A DNA stretch of 64,000 nucleotides from Eublepharis macularius (Eukaryota > Chordata > Lepidosauria > Squamata > Eublepharidae). The DNA lies in NCBI RefSeq assembly GCF_028583425.1, contig NC_072800.1, positions 89,294,501-89,358,500 on the forward strand, written 5' to 3'. The translations under genes were made by a program, and so were the position numbers. This document shows, piece by piece, positions 10,190 to 20,654 of the stretch (its first letter is position 1; every line of letters starts with the position of its first letter). The notes beneath the pieces are model-generated. The model ran no database searches and was not told the DNA's origin. It saw only the letters and a program-made list of their open reading frames with translations.

Positions 10190-10864
10190 GCACCCATGTG
10201 TGAGTACAGGAGAAGGTGTTACCTGATGGCAAAGCCAGATGTGACACTCGGAAATTTTTGAGCAAGTTTCCTAGGAAAATAATAGTTGTGTAGGGCTCCA
10301 ATATCAATTGAATTGTGGCTTAAGGCAAGAGGGTATCTCATCTTTTTTCCTGTGTGGTTTCACTGCTTGACATCAATAACCTAGTTCAGTAATGAAGTTT
10401 AGTAGGAGATAAAGGAAGAAGAGATGGAGAAACAAGGGAGAGAATGGGAAGAGGGAAGGGCTAAACAAACAGCAAATATTTGAAGGTGCACTTAAGAGGT
10501 TTTCTGCATCACTTCTTCAGTAAACGATGATTGAAAAGAGATGAGTAATACAGTGGGGTTTTTTATTAACACAAATTGTTCTGGTTCCCAAGTATTGATA
10601 TTTTCCAAACCCTGTGTTCGTGGTTGAAGTACTGAATACTGAAGAACCCTGGAGGAGGAAGGGCTATTTCTGACCCCTGTTAATTTATTTAATATTTACT
10701 TCATTATTCTTTCCCTGTTGTTTCTTTGTTTGTTTAAACTGTTCTGGCCACATGTTGTTTCTAGGGGATGGAGTGTACTATAATTTAAAATGTGTAGAAA
10801 TAGTAAACACGCTCAACCACCAGTTAGTCCTCTTTACATCACACTCAGTTATCATGAGCAGAGA
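10190..10864. other. Low-copy intronic sequence
   Basis: A purine-rich stretch (about 10400-10460) and AT-rich DNA; no repeat family or exon recognised. Confidence 0.4.
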
Positions 10865-10872
10865 GTCAATAG

Positions 10873-11577
10873 TAGACATGGGCATGAACAGAAAAAGAAA
10901 TGAAGATGGTGTTCATTGTCCGTTGCCATCCACAAACAATGAATACTGATGAACATGATCCTGTCACGAACATGTCCGTTGTTCATGGGGGCCAGCAGGC
11001 TCTTCTCCAGCCATCAAGATCCCTACTGCACCACTCCCAGAAACCCTACCTGAGCAGGCAGCAGGAAAGGTACCAATAATAAATAATAGCTTGGCCCCAG
11101 AGCCTGGCAGCAGCCCTGGAACCTGAAGGGGTAGATCCCTATCCCACCACACGAAGAAAATTCAAGCTCCAATGCACTCACCCTGTCTCTCTAACAGCAG
11201 CTGTCTCTCCCTGAAAGCCAGAGCTGGGAGCCCCCCTCCCCCCTGGTCTTTTCCTCTTGTAACAAATTTGGAGCTCCAGTCCACACTTGGAAGGAAGACC
11301 TGCCTATCAAGCTAAATTGGGCTTAGATTGGGGTTTCCAGGGCAACAGCAGGAGTTCAGATAGAGTTCAGACAATCCCTGCCTGAGTTGCCATGGGAATT
11401 GATTGCAGGTGCGAGACTGTCTGACTTGATGAACAGCAAGATAAACAGCAACGAACAAGGCTTGCAACGACCACCTGTTCGTTTAGAATGGGGCCTCACA
11501 AACAGCTTGTTTGCGAACAAAAGATTGGGCTGTTCATGGCTTTTTTAAGTTCATATTACTGTTTGTGCCCATCTCTA
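10873..11577 (+). mobile_element. hAT non-autonomous element, ~700-bp family
   Basis: Termini TAGACATGGGCATGAACA and TGTTTGTGCCCATCTCTA are inverted repeats, flanked by perfect 8-bp repeats GTCAATAG (10865-10872 and 11578-11585). The interior has no transposase frame. It is over most of its length the same as 15338-16054, with derivatives at 44933 and 48282. Confidence 0.92.
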
Positions 11578-11585
11578 GTCAATAG

Positions 11586-12125
11586 TTCAGGGATTTGTCA
11601 GGGTGAATCCCAGTGAATTCTGATGCAGCCCATTTGCACAATTTCACAGCTTTCTCCTACGGTTAGGCTGCTTTCTTGCAGCCACCGACACCCAACGGCT
11701 GCTACTGCTGTCTCCAATTTTTAATAGTGACCCAGTAAAGAGGGGAAAAAATCAGTATTAAGATTTTTTAGTTGAGATTGACTACTTTGATGCCTTGCAG
11801 TGCAGCCCTTTGCCATTACTCGAGTCTATTGATTCCACTGGAGTTGGACTGGAGTTACTTTGCATAGGTTTTCAGCCTTAGAAGACCTTCTGTGCTAGCT
11901 AATCTTGTGATCAGTTTGTGAAATCACTTCTTGAATAGATGCCACTGCGTACACAGGTTCAAAAAGCAGGCAGTGCATTCTGTCCGATGTTGGTCATTTA
12001 AAGGATACATCGGACTGTGCAGGAACAAAGGTGAGATGGACTACAAATTCTTCTGTGCTTTACAATACACATTGGTCATTTATCAAGGGAATTTTTATGC
12101 TGCCTTTCCTGGGGAAACTGCCTAA
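11586..12125. other. Low-copy intronic sequence
   Basis: No repeat or exon recognised before the trinucleotide array. Confidence 0.4.
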
Positions 12126-12126
12126 A

Positions 12127-12272
<146 letters not shown>

Positions 12273-12274
12273 GA

Positions 12275-12558
12275 TTTATTATCTGCTGTTCCTGTAAATG
12301 AGCTCAGAGCGGATTACAACATAAATTACAACAATAACTGGTATTTGGCGGGGGGGGGCACTCAGAAGGCAAAGAGCTTCCCGTTTTCAATTTTTGAAGT
12401 ACAAACGACATGGCTTCCTTTTTAGTATCTGTATGTGCATGATCTTTCGTGAAAGCTCTGCATTTAGCTGCTTGTCAATTGAGTACATCTCTCAGGCTCA
12501 GGCATTCATCTAAGTCATTAGGCACAAAGAAAATCAGAGGGTCGATTGTTTTGCCCCC
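12275..12558. other. LINE-tail fragment then low-copy DNA
   Basis: 12275-12345 ('GGATTTATTATCTGCTG...GAGCGGATTACAACATAAATTAC') resembles the reverse complement of an L2/CR1-like tail. The rest is unassigned. Confidence 0.4.
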
Positions 12559-12559
12559 C

Positions 12560-13470
12560 AAATTAGCCAAATTAACAACAACAACAATTATAATAACATT
12601 TGAATTATATATCACCCTACAGGACAACTTAATGCCCACTCAGAAACATCATTAATCAAAACAAGACAAAAACTCATAAATTAAAACAGCATTAAAATCA
12701 TAAAATACAACAACAATATATTTGGGCAGCAACCCAAGTTGCTCAATCTCCAACCAAAAATATTCCATGAGGTGGGAACGGGCAGAATATATTAATATTA
12801 CTGTGGGAACCAGGCTGAGGGTTTATTTTGATCCCCCACAACAGGAGGTAGCTTACAAAATAATAAAATAAACATGAAGAGTCATAAATTAAAACCAAGC
12901 ATAAAAAAAAACAGCTGGAGAATAAAAACAAATAGTCCAGCAACTTAAAATAGACAATTTTCAGACTCAAAGCATACTACATAACGATTTAAGAAGATCA
13001 ATCATTAATTAAAAGCTTGGGAAACCAAAAATGTTCGGGCCTGGTGCTGAAAAGAAAGTAACACAGGCACCAGGCAAGCCTCAAGAGAAAGGGCATTCCA
13101 AAGTGAGAGGCCAGTACTGAAAAAGCTCTGTCTCTGGTTGATATTTCACCACCAAAGGAGGGAACATGAAGAGCAGGACTTGTGAGACATTCCCTAAACT
13201 GGCAGGCTGGACAATATGGGAGAAGGGAGTCCTTGAGTGATTCCGCAAATGTTGGATAATGCACTTTCAATCCACTTTATAGCTCTTTTGGAATGGATTT
13301 TTTCGTGTGCGGAACAAAAAATCCACCTCAAATGATTGATAAAGTGCATTGAAAGTGCATTATCCAACATGTGCGGAATCAGCCGTTCAGGTACCCCAAC
13401 CCTAAGCCATTTAATTACCTGGTCATATAATCTCCTGAGATACTGCCTCTTCTCAGCAGATAAGATAATT
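12560..13470 (-). mobile_element. L2-like LINE 3' region
   Basis: On the minus strand the stretch 13230-12998 translates with RAFSVLASHFGMPF and STRPEHFWFPK, the end of an L2-like reverse-transcriptase frame, followed by an A/T-rich 3' UTR. The low-coordinate end (12575-12645, 'ATATCACCCTACAGGACAAC') matches the tail of SINE family A, suggesting a shared 3' tail used by the LINE machinery. A fold-back MITE at 13238-13381 interrupts the LINE. Confidence 0.65.
13238..13381. mobile_element. Fold-back MITE, TGATTCCGCA family
   Basis: The left arm TGATTCCGCAAATGTTGGAT and its complement ending ATCCAACATGTGCGGAATCA form about 43-bp arms (13238-13280 / 13338-13381). It contains no coding sequence and is inserted within the L2-like LINE. 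Confidence 0.8.
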
Positions 13471-14010
13471 AACTTCACACAGCAAAAACAGTGGCAATGA
13501 CCAAATGGGAACTGTGTGCATGCAGTACTCTTTGATGTCATGTTGTGCTCGTAATAAAATTCACCAGGGAACATCAAGGCGATATAATTTGGAGCTCACC
13601 TTGCCTGTAGCCGACGGAGTTTTTAGCAAGGTAATTAGCCCGGTCATGATGTTCATGTCAAAGTTCTCAATGTGCCGTATATATACGTGCCTATATATAT
13701 ATATAAAGACAATCAGCTTATATCTGGCCATTGATACAAGACATTGTGGCCCTGTAATCAAATCCCTCAGTGTGTCATAAACTTCCTTTCCCTTCCCCAG
13801 TGCTGTGACTTTAATCTATCTCACACATACACAGACTCTTGACTACTTCTGAGGTCAAATTAAAAATAAAGAATCCCATTATTGATCTTCACTGTAGTTT
13901 GATCCACAATTGTGATATATATTTTTAAACAATCTTGTATCTCAGAAACAGCTAAATCTTGGTGTAACAGGAAGAAAAATCTGGCTAAAATTAGCAGCCT
14001 CTGATTTTTT
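13470..14010. other. Low-copy intronic sequence
   Basis: AT-rich sequence with a short (TA)n patch at about 13690-13704. Nothing recognised. Confidence 0.4.
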
Positions 14011-14345
14011 TCCTTCTCCTGTGTGTGTGTTATGTGCCGTCAAGTCACCTCCAACCCATGGTGACCCTATGAAGGAAAGACCTCCAAAACCTCCTATCAT
14101 TAGCAGACTTGCTCAGATCCTGCAAACTGGAGGACGTGCTTCTTTGATTGAGTCCAGCCATCTCGTTTTAGGTCTTCCTCTTTTCCTACTGCCTTCCACT
14201 TTTCCTAGCATTACTGACTTTTCCAGAGAATCTTGTCTTTTCATGATGTGACCAAAGTACGATAGCCTTAGTCTTGTCATTTTAGCTTCTAGGGAGAATT
14301 CAGGCTTGATTTGGTCTAGCACCCACTTACTCGTCTTGTGCCCCC
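14011..14345 (-). mobile_element. RTE-BovB LINE, C-terminal coding and 3' end
   Basis: Minus-strand translation gives HIMKRQDSLEKSVMLGKVEG then RKRGRPKTRWLDSIKEA, the characteristic C-terminal end of the BovB polymerase frame. The 3' end 'GTGCCGTCAAGTCACC' lies at the low-coordinate side. A second copy is at 23345-23650. BovB is the RTE clade known for horizontal spread between squamates and ruminants. Confidence 0.88.
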
Positions 14346-15027
14346 TTGCAGATCAAAAGCATGACCTGTGCTCTTTTCTCTATGTCACCTTCCTTTCTAC
14401 AGCATACAGATGTTTTATATCCCAAGGTCTTGGCTAAAATTTTTGGTCACACATAAACTTGACCTTTCATTTGGCTCTCAGAAACGGCTTTGTTTGTAAA
14501 TATCCCATAGCTTACATCATATGCTAGAATCTTCACCCCCCCAACCTCGAACCCCATTTGCCTTCATCACAGTTTTTCCTGTTTCTTCTTTTGCAGTGAT
14601 CTGAAGAGATTGGGATTGAGATCTCCAGGCATCTTGCACCCTGGGCATAGGAAAAGTTTTACATCGTTTTGTTGGAGACTGCTGATTGATTGACAATCAA
14701 GATGGCTGCCTACTGGAAGGCTTGTGTCTTTGCAGTTATGTTGCTTCCTACGGTAAGGCACACCAGAAATATTCTATTGATACATTTGTAGTCATCGACA
14801 CAAGTTGTGCTCTGTAAACCTAGCTACATTCCAGGCTGCCACAGTGAACCCTTTCCTATGATCCAAAGTTGTTCAAGTGTATAAGGGAGGAGGAAGAGAC
14901 TAATTTCTTCCCTGTCCCATGGTACTTTAAACTGTGCTGGAGATGATGTGATACTGTAAACTTCATGGAGAGGGTGCCTAAAAGACATTAAGCACCATGA
15001 CGTAGGGCAGAAGATACAAACCTCTTG
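14345..15027. other. Possible BovB continuation, then low-copy DNA
   Basis: 14345-14570 may continue the BovB polymerase in decayed form (for example 'CTCTTTTCTCTATGTCACC'). Beyond that I see nothing recognisable. Confidence 0.3.
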
Positions 15028-15036
15028 AAATAAAGA

Positions 15037-15168
15037 CGAGGTCCGGAGCAGCTAGCCGTGTTAGTCTGTAGTAGCAAAACAGAAAAGCGTCCAGTAGCAC
15101 CTTTAAGACTAACCAACTTTACTGTAGCATAAGCTTTCGAGAACCACAGTTCTCTTTGTCAGATAAAG
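15037..15168 (-). mobile_element. Penelope-like short unit with 9-bp TSD
   Basis: Contains TAGCCGTGTTAGTCTGTAG, CCAGTAGCACCTTTAAGAC and GCATAAGCTTTCGAGAACC in order. Direct repeats AAATAAAGA lie at 15028-15036 and 15169-15177. On the minus strand the hammerhead-like core reads CTGACAA instead of CTGANGA, so one core base is lost. Confidence 0.8.
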
Positions 15169-15204
15169 AAATAAAGAAGGGTGTCCTGAAAACATCTACA
15201 ACAT

Positions 15205-15292
15205 TTCTCATGTCTGAAGAAGGGAGCTCTGACTCTCAAAAGCTTACACTCTGAAAATCCTGTTGGTCTCAAATCCTGCTGCACAAAATTTC
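15205..15292 (+). mobile_element. Penelope-like fragment, second subfamily
   Basis: 'GTCTGAAGAAGGGAGCTCTG' then 'CTCTCAAAAGCTTACACTC' and 'TGTTGGTCTCAAATCCTGC' follow the order of PLE 3' repeats (core, stem, GCTTA, trailer). The catalytic GAAA is degenerate (CAAAA). Confidence 0.65.
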
Positions 15293-15337
15293 AGTTTGGT
15301 ATTTCAGTGTACACAAGTGATACTTTCCTGTTACAGA

Positions 15338-16054
15338 TAGACATGGGCACGAACATGAAAAAATGAACATGATGTTCATTGTTCGTTGCCATCTATGAAC
15401 AGGGACTCACGAACAACCACGAACATGGCCCTGTTCACGAACATGTTTGTGGTTGGCTGTTCGTGGGGGCCAGCAGGCTCTCCTCCAAGTCATCCAAGTC
15501 AAGATCCCGACTGCACCCCTCCCAGAAACCTGACCTGAGCAGGCAGCAGGAAAGGTACCAATAATAAATAATAGCTTGTCCCAGAGCCTGGCAGCAGCCC
15601 TGGAACTTGAAGGGGTAGATTCCTATCCCACCACCCACAAAGAAAATTCACACTCCAATACACTCTCTCTCTCAAAATGCCAACAGCAACTGTCTCTCCC
15701 CTCCACTGTCTGCAAAACTGGAGCTGGGAGCCCCCCTCCCCCCTGCTCTTTGCTCCCTTGTAACAAATTTGGAGCTTCACACTTGAAAGGAAGACCTGCC
15801 TATCAAGCTAAATTGGGCTTAGATTGGGGTTTCCAGGGCAACAGCAGGAGTTCAGACAGAGTTCAGAGAATCCCTGCCTGAGTTGCCAAGGGAATTGATT
15901 GCCAGACTGTCTGGCTTGACGAACAGCAACGAACAGGCTTGCAACGACCACCTGTTCATTTAGAATGGGGCCTCGCAAACAGCTTGTTCACGAACAGCAG
16001 ATTGGGCTGTTTGTGGATTTTTTTTGTTCATATTGCTGTTCGTGTCCATTTCTA
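15338..16054 (+). mobile_element. hAT non-autonomous element, ~700-bp family
   Basis: Flanked by perfect 8-bp repeats GTTACAGA (15330-15337 and 16055-16062), with termini TAGACATGGGCACGAACA and GTTCGTGTCCATTTCTA. Closely similar to 10873-11577 over most of its length. The interior has 'TCTCTCCCCTCCACTGTC' and 'GAAGACCTGCCTATCAAGC' landmarks and no transposase. Confidence 0.92.
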
Positions 16055-16062
16055 GTTACAGA

Positions 16063-16663
16063 CAAGAATGCTCGAACAACTGCCAGTTCAGCTCACATCC
16101 TGTTTGTTGCAAATCATCAATGTTCAAGGCACCTCAACTGCTTAATTATAGTGGTAGAAAATCAACTTTAACTCTTCTATCCAAGTGGGGATTGAATCTC
16201 TGAGTATCTTTTATTCACTCCTCTATCATACATCTAGTTTGTATTTCTCTACATGAACATCTTCTTCTCCATCAGGCATCCATCTACGCAATCCTAGGAT
16301 CATTTGGGGGCAGGGCCTAGGGAGGGACTCATCATGTGATGCAGTGACATCACTTCCAGGTGAAGTCCCGGAAGTGATGTCAGTGCTACATCATCCCCCC
16401 ATTTTCTCCTGCTGTAAGAGTGGGGAGAGCCAGCAAGGGCGGGGAGGTTGCCTACTGCGGTGGGCAACCTGGCAAGCTTAGAGGTAGGTTAGGCGGAGAG
16501 AGTGGCTGGCCCAAGGTTAATCAGCAAGCTTCATGGATGAGTATGGAATTGAACACAGGCCGGTCCCATCCTCGCAGTGTTTTGCAAACAGTACACCTCA
16601 CTGAGTGTGAGAGACATGATTTGCCCACGGCCATTATGTGTAGAACAATTCATGCTGCGACCC
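16063..16663. other. Unassigned sequence with fragmentary repeats
   Basis: 16296-16425 carries the 'GTGACATCACTTCC' / 'GGAAGTGATGTCA' CRE-like palindromic motif seen in several unclassified repeats here. 16480-16570 resembles a decayed family-B SINE. Confidence 0.4.
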
Positions 16664-17353
16664 TGTCATGGGTCCCCCTAGATGCCGGATGTGGGGCTGC
16701 CATTTGTCCATGCAGGCAAGAGGGGAGTGCGGCGCAAGCTAGAGCATGATCAGAGTCCAGTCCTTGGGTCATGCACGAGTCGCAGTCCTGAACAGTCCAA
16801 GGCAGAGCCAGGATGAGTGGCGGCTGGGTGGTTATCACCGGAGCAGGTTCAGGTTGAAGTCCAAGGCAGCCTGAGGTTGCAGTGATGGCAGGGTCAAGGG
16901 TGATTCGACTTGTTGCTTCCCTCTCCATCTTTTAATGCCGAGGTGCTCATTTCGCTACTGAGCTGCCCCTGGCCAGGGCGTGCGCTCTCCCCACTTCCAT
17001 TTGGCTCCTGATGCCTACTTGCAAACTTCGCCTCCTCTCTAGTAGTTCGTGCCGGACCCTCTTCCCTCTATGGTCCAGTGGCTCCAAAGATGGAGGAGGC
17101 GAGGTGGGGAGTGAGGGGTTGCTTGGTGATGAAGGAGGTGAGGTGGATAGTGGGGGTTGGTTGGTGTCTCCTGGGCTGAGACAGATGAGCCACCCCTGTC
17201 AGATATGGCTCCCTACTGGGTAAAGTAACCGTGACTCCTGGTGGTGGGTTGCTCGTAGTCGAAGGTGAGGAGGGCCCTGCTCCGGCTGCTTCTTCCTCTT
17301 CCCCCAAGTGGTCTGTTTCATCAGGGCTGGCTCTGCCTGGCTGACCCATGAGA
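16664..17353 (-). mobile_element. Solo LTR (Ty3/gypsy-like or ERV), copy 1
   Basis: The 690-bp segment begins TGTCATGGGTC and ends GACCCATGAGA, short inverted termini of LTR type (one end TG; the other eroded from CA). Perfect 5-bp direct repeats GACCC lie at 16659-16663 and 17354-17358. No internal gag or pol lies beside it, so it is a solo LTR left by recombination. Minus orientation is inferred from similarity in layout to 53480-54090. Its 5' part on the minus strand carries an open acidic/proline-rich frame (EEEEAAGAGPSSPSTTSN). Confidence 0.8.
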
Positions 17354-17411
17354 GACCCACGGATCAATCTCTAGGGGTCCCCACCCTCCCTTGTAAAACC
17401 TGTGGTCACTG

Positions 17412-17708
17412 ATCCAGAGGAGTTAGCCGTGTTAGTCTGCAGTAGCAAAATAGAAAAGAGTCCAGTAGCACCTTTAAGACTAACCAACTTTACTGTAGCA
17501 TTACCAGAAGCTACTGATTGCATCTACTCCCCCCTCCACTCACCACCTATGTATATCTGACCAGTTTCTTCATACCCTCCATGCATCTGACGAAGAGAGC
17601 TGTGGTTCTTGAAAGCTTATGCTACAGTAAAGTTGGTTAGTCTTAAAGGTGCTACTGGACTCTTTTCGATTTTGCTACTACAGACTAACATGGCTAACTC
17701 CTCTGGAT
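17412..17708. mobile_element. Penelope-like inverted pair with hammerhead-like core
   Basis: Two units face each other. 17412-17500 runs TAGCCGTGTTAGTCTGCAG to AACCAACTTTACTGTAGCA. 17500-17708 runs forward through 'CCATGCATCTGACGAAGAG' to 'GACTAACATGGCTAACTCC'. The middle 17505-17585 matches the sequence just 3' of the PLE coding remnant at 29760-29830, supporting PLE origin. Confidence 0.85.
17587..17625 (+). ncRNA. Hammerhead ribozyme-like core in PLE
   Basis: CTGACGA (17587-17593) fits the invariant CUGANGA. It is followed by AGAGAGCTGTGGTTCTT, where the AAGAG and TTCTT sides can pair as stem II, then GAAA (17611-17614), then GC-TTAT-GC as a short stem III and UA at the expected cleavage position. 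PLEs are known to carry minimal hammerhead motifs in their terminal repeats. Stem I pairing is not convincing by eye, so activity is uncertain. Confidence 0.5.
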
Positions 17709-17714
17709 CTATTT

Positions 17715-18172
17715 TTTTTTTAAAAAAGACCCTAAAATTGCACTACAGGGTGAGTTCTGATTATTTCCGCAACAAATATGTATCATTTCTAGAGTTAACT
17801 TATTCTAAGTTAATCATAAGAGCCCTCTTTTTCCTATTGTTCCTATTTCTTAATCCAGAAATCCAGATGTCATCAAATCCTTGTTATCCATTTCATGTAA
17901 AAAGTCGATAAACGGTTTCCATTCAGTCAAGACGTTAACTAATGTCCTTTCTCTAATCAATGAAGTAAGTTTTGCCATTGACGCAAACTCCAAAACTTTT
18001 GGAGCCCGGAAAATCCACAGCAACCATCTCCAAAACTTTTGTCCACCATTCCTCCACTGTAGGCAATGTTGGAGTTTTCCACTTTTGTGCATAAAGTACT
18101 CTTGCTGCCGTAATTAAGTATAAAAACAAAGTTCCAAAGCTTTTTCCCGGCTGGCTGTCCATTATTCCAGAC
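17715..18172 (-). mobile_element. L1 LINE ORF2 3' end (decayed)
   Basis: Minus-strand translation in shifting frames gives ARVLYAQKWKTPTLPTVEEW, then MAKLTSLIRERTLV and EWKPFIDFLHEMDNKD, the C-terminal region of L1-clade ORF2. Frameshifts split it into three overlapping short frames. The 3' side carries a TTTTTTTTTAAAAAA tract near 17711. Confidence 0.75.
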
Positions 18173-18179
18173 TTTTCTG

Positions 18180-18484
18180 AAGCATCTCCTACTCTATTAA
18201 TGTGGAGGAAAGCCAGGACTGGCTGTTTGATTTTGGGCAGAGATGCTTTCAGAGAAGAAACCAGCGGGCACTAGCAAACACCTTGAAGGGTGCCATGGCA
18301 CCTGTGAGCACTGCTCTGTGCTGTTAGTTCTCACCAACTCTCACTGGTTCGTGCCCCCAAGACCCTGACAAATCCAATATGGCTCTGGGAACTTTCAGTA
18401 TCCACACCTCACCCATTACACTGTAAGGCTTACAGACTTCTACTGGAGAACCACCAACTCATAACCTCTTCAGAACTAGGGAGA
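18180..18484. other. Unassigned sequence
   Basis: Includes a segment 'TGCCATGGCACCTGTGAGC' with repeat-like texture but no second copy in the window. Confidence 0.3.
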
Positions 18485-18496
18485 AATCTGTGTTCT

Positions 18497-18806
18497 ATGT
18501 ATTGTCGAAGGCTTTCACGGCCGGAGAACAATGGTTGTTGTGGGTTTTCCAGGCTGTATTGCTGTGGTCTTGGCATTGTAGTTCCTGACGTTTCGCCAGC
18601 AGCTGTGGCTGGCATCTTCAGAGGTGTAGCACCAAAAGATAGAGACCTCTCTCACTGAGAGAGATCTGTGGCTGGCATCTTCAGAGGTGGCTGGCATCTT
18701 CAGAGGTGTAGCACCAAAAGATAGAGATCTCTCTCACTGCTGGCGAAACGTCAGGAACTACAATGCCAAGACCACGGCAATACAGCCCGGAAAACCCACA
18801 ACAACC
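18497..18806. mobile_element. Palindromic Penelope-like insertion with 12-bp TSD
   Basis: Two opposed copies of the 161-bp unit (type copy 46684-46844) form a large palindrome: TATTGTCGAAGGCTTTCACG outward to TGACGTTTCGCCAGCAGC, and the reverse. Flanking direct repeats AATCTGTGTTCT (18485-18496, 18807-18816 plus two bases) mark one insertion event. The centre has a partial extra repeat (GTGGCTGGCATCTTCAGAGG). Confidence 0.88.
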
Positions 18807-18817
18807 AATCTGTGTTC

Positions 18818-19850
18818 TGTTTGGGGAAAAGAGAACTGAGGTGAAGATAGGTATTCCTTTACCAGCTGAATCCAATGGTTTGCATCTCCCCCCGATCAAA
18901 GCGTTATGCTGTTGCCCAGGCTGACTGAATTCACCATCAAATTATTATTTTTTTATGCCATCGTTTGCTTTTGTATTGCCTCAAGTAATGGCCCGGTTGT
19001 CCCTGACTGATTTTGTCTGCTTCTCAACCACTCTGTCTTGTTTATCTATTTGCCGTCCAAGATCATCTTTAAGCAATGTTCCTCAAAACTCCAGGAGAGG
19101 AACCAGGTACAACGTGGTATGGATCAAAATGGATATAGCTATTCACCGAGCCAAGGGGACATTGGGTAATGAGATAAAACGAGAACATCTCCGCCTCAGC
19201 TTTTGATGTGTTTTTCTTTCCGTCTTGTGTTTTTAAGACACCTCTCTGGATACTGTTGAGGTGTTTTTGCCAGGAAAGCTAAGCAGAGGCATGAAATTAC
19301 AGAGGCAACGAAAGGGGAAAAACTTCGGTGCACATGTCCTTCTTAACTGATTACAAAAGGCACCTGAGAAACAATTTGATTCGTGAGTCACAACAGTGCC
19401 TTGGGGCTTTGCAATGGAATTTTAAAGCCGACTGCAATGCAGGTGTTGTAACTCCCAGTTATAATTCAATCAGGTGGATTTCTGGCGCAAAGGATCGGCG
19501 CTTCCTCCCGATGCCTTTTGTCGCACTTCAGGGTTGGAGTGTGCAGATAATAAAGCGCTCCCACCTAGGCTGTGATTAGTATGATAACTCTGTTTTTCAA
19601 GGAAGGTGTGAACGAAGCTCTCGTGTGTTAATAACAGGGTGTGAAAGAACACTGTGAATGCCGGGGAGGTAAATATCAGCCTGGGAGAAGATGGGGAAGG
19701 AAAAGAGGAGGGCTTGGCGCTCAGTGGCAGAGTGCAGGCTTGGCAGGCGCAATGTCTCTGAATCCATCACGAGGCAGCTTCGGTTAAAAAGGTAACAGGT
19801 GAGAGGAAAGACTTTTGCCTGCCTGCCTGACATCCTAGAAAGCTGTTGCC
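18818..19850. other. Low-copy intronic sequence, possible conserved noncoding block
   Basis: No repeats recognised over about 1 kb. Balanced composition and no splice-flanked coding segment. A candidate for cross-species alignment. Confidence 0.35.
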
Positions 19851-19854
19851 AGAT

Positions 19855-20172
19855 GAGGAGGAGCTGTGGGTCAGAGATAGCTTTGCATGTAGGAAGTCCC
19901 AGGTTGATTGATTGATTGGATTTTTAGCCTGCCCTCTCCACAAGCAGGCTCAGGACAGGTTACAATCAAAGATAAATTACAACAAATAAAACCAATAAAA
20001 TACAACTCAGTACCAACATGGATTTCAATTTCCAGCATCACCAGCTAAAAGGTTCAGGTGGACAGTGACGTGAAAGACTTTGACCGGAGATCCTGGAGAG
20101 TAGCTAACAGCCCAAGTAGATGATACTGACCTATATAGGCTAATGGTCTGACTCGGAGGAAGACAGCTTCAT
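19855..20172 (+). mobile_element. tRNA-like SINE (family C), split
   Basis: The head piece 19855-19904 ('GAGCTGTGGGTCAGAGATAGC', B box-like 'CCCAGGTTGATTG') and tail piece 20034-20172 ('AGCTAAAAGGTTCAGGTGG', ending GAAGACAGCTTCAT) belong together. A LINE tail (about 19905-20033, 'GCCTGCCCTCTCCACAAGC') separates them, and a PLE follows the tail. Confidence 0.65.
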
Positions 20173-20321
20173 ATGTAGTCAAGAGTCCAGTAGCACTTTG
20201 AAGACTAACCCACTTTATTGTAGCGTAAGCTTTCGAGAACCACAGCTCTCTTTGGCAGATGCTACCGGACTCTTTTCTATTTTGCAAGTACAGGCTAATG
20301 CGGCTAACTCCTCTGGATCTG
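20173..20321. mobile_element. Penelope-like unit with 7-bp TSD
   Basis: Opposed partial units ('GTCCAGTAGCACTTTGAAG' ... 'GCTACCGGACTCTTTTC'). Direct repeats GCTTCAT lie at 20166-20172 and 20322-20328. The minus-strand hammerhead-like region is mutated (CTGCCAA). Confidence 0.75.
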
Positions 20322-20569
20322 GCTTCATTTTTCAAACAAGTTTTATTGGAAAAATTGTATTGTGAAAAACTCACTACAGAAGGTGACAAAATTCCAAACT
20401 TGAGTTACATAAAAATATACATCGCGTTATACAGATCTTAATCATTAAGTTAACAAAATGTCATTAAAATAACAACGATTGTGAAAGGAATATGGAGAAT
20501 CTTCATTCTTTAAAAGTTTTTCCAATACCAGATACCACTTATTCAGGAAATTTGTTCTAGCTTTGTGTG

Positions 20570-20571
20570 TG

Positions 20572-20612
<41 letters not shown>
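20570..20612. repeat. (TG)n microsatellite
   Basis: A near-pure TG dinucleotide run of about 20 units. Confidence 0.95.
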
Positions 20613-20614
<2 letters not shown>

Positions 20615-20654
20615 CAGAATAGGCAATACTAAATAAGAAGACCCTATGTTCAAC

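Noticed and set aside
20570..20612. Regulatory Z-DNA element
   Set aside because: The TG run is a common microsatellite with no supporting context.
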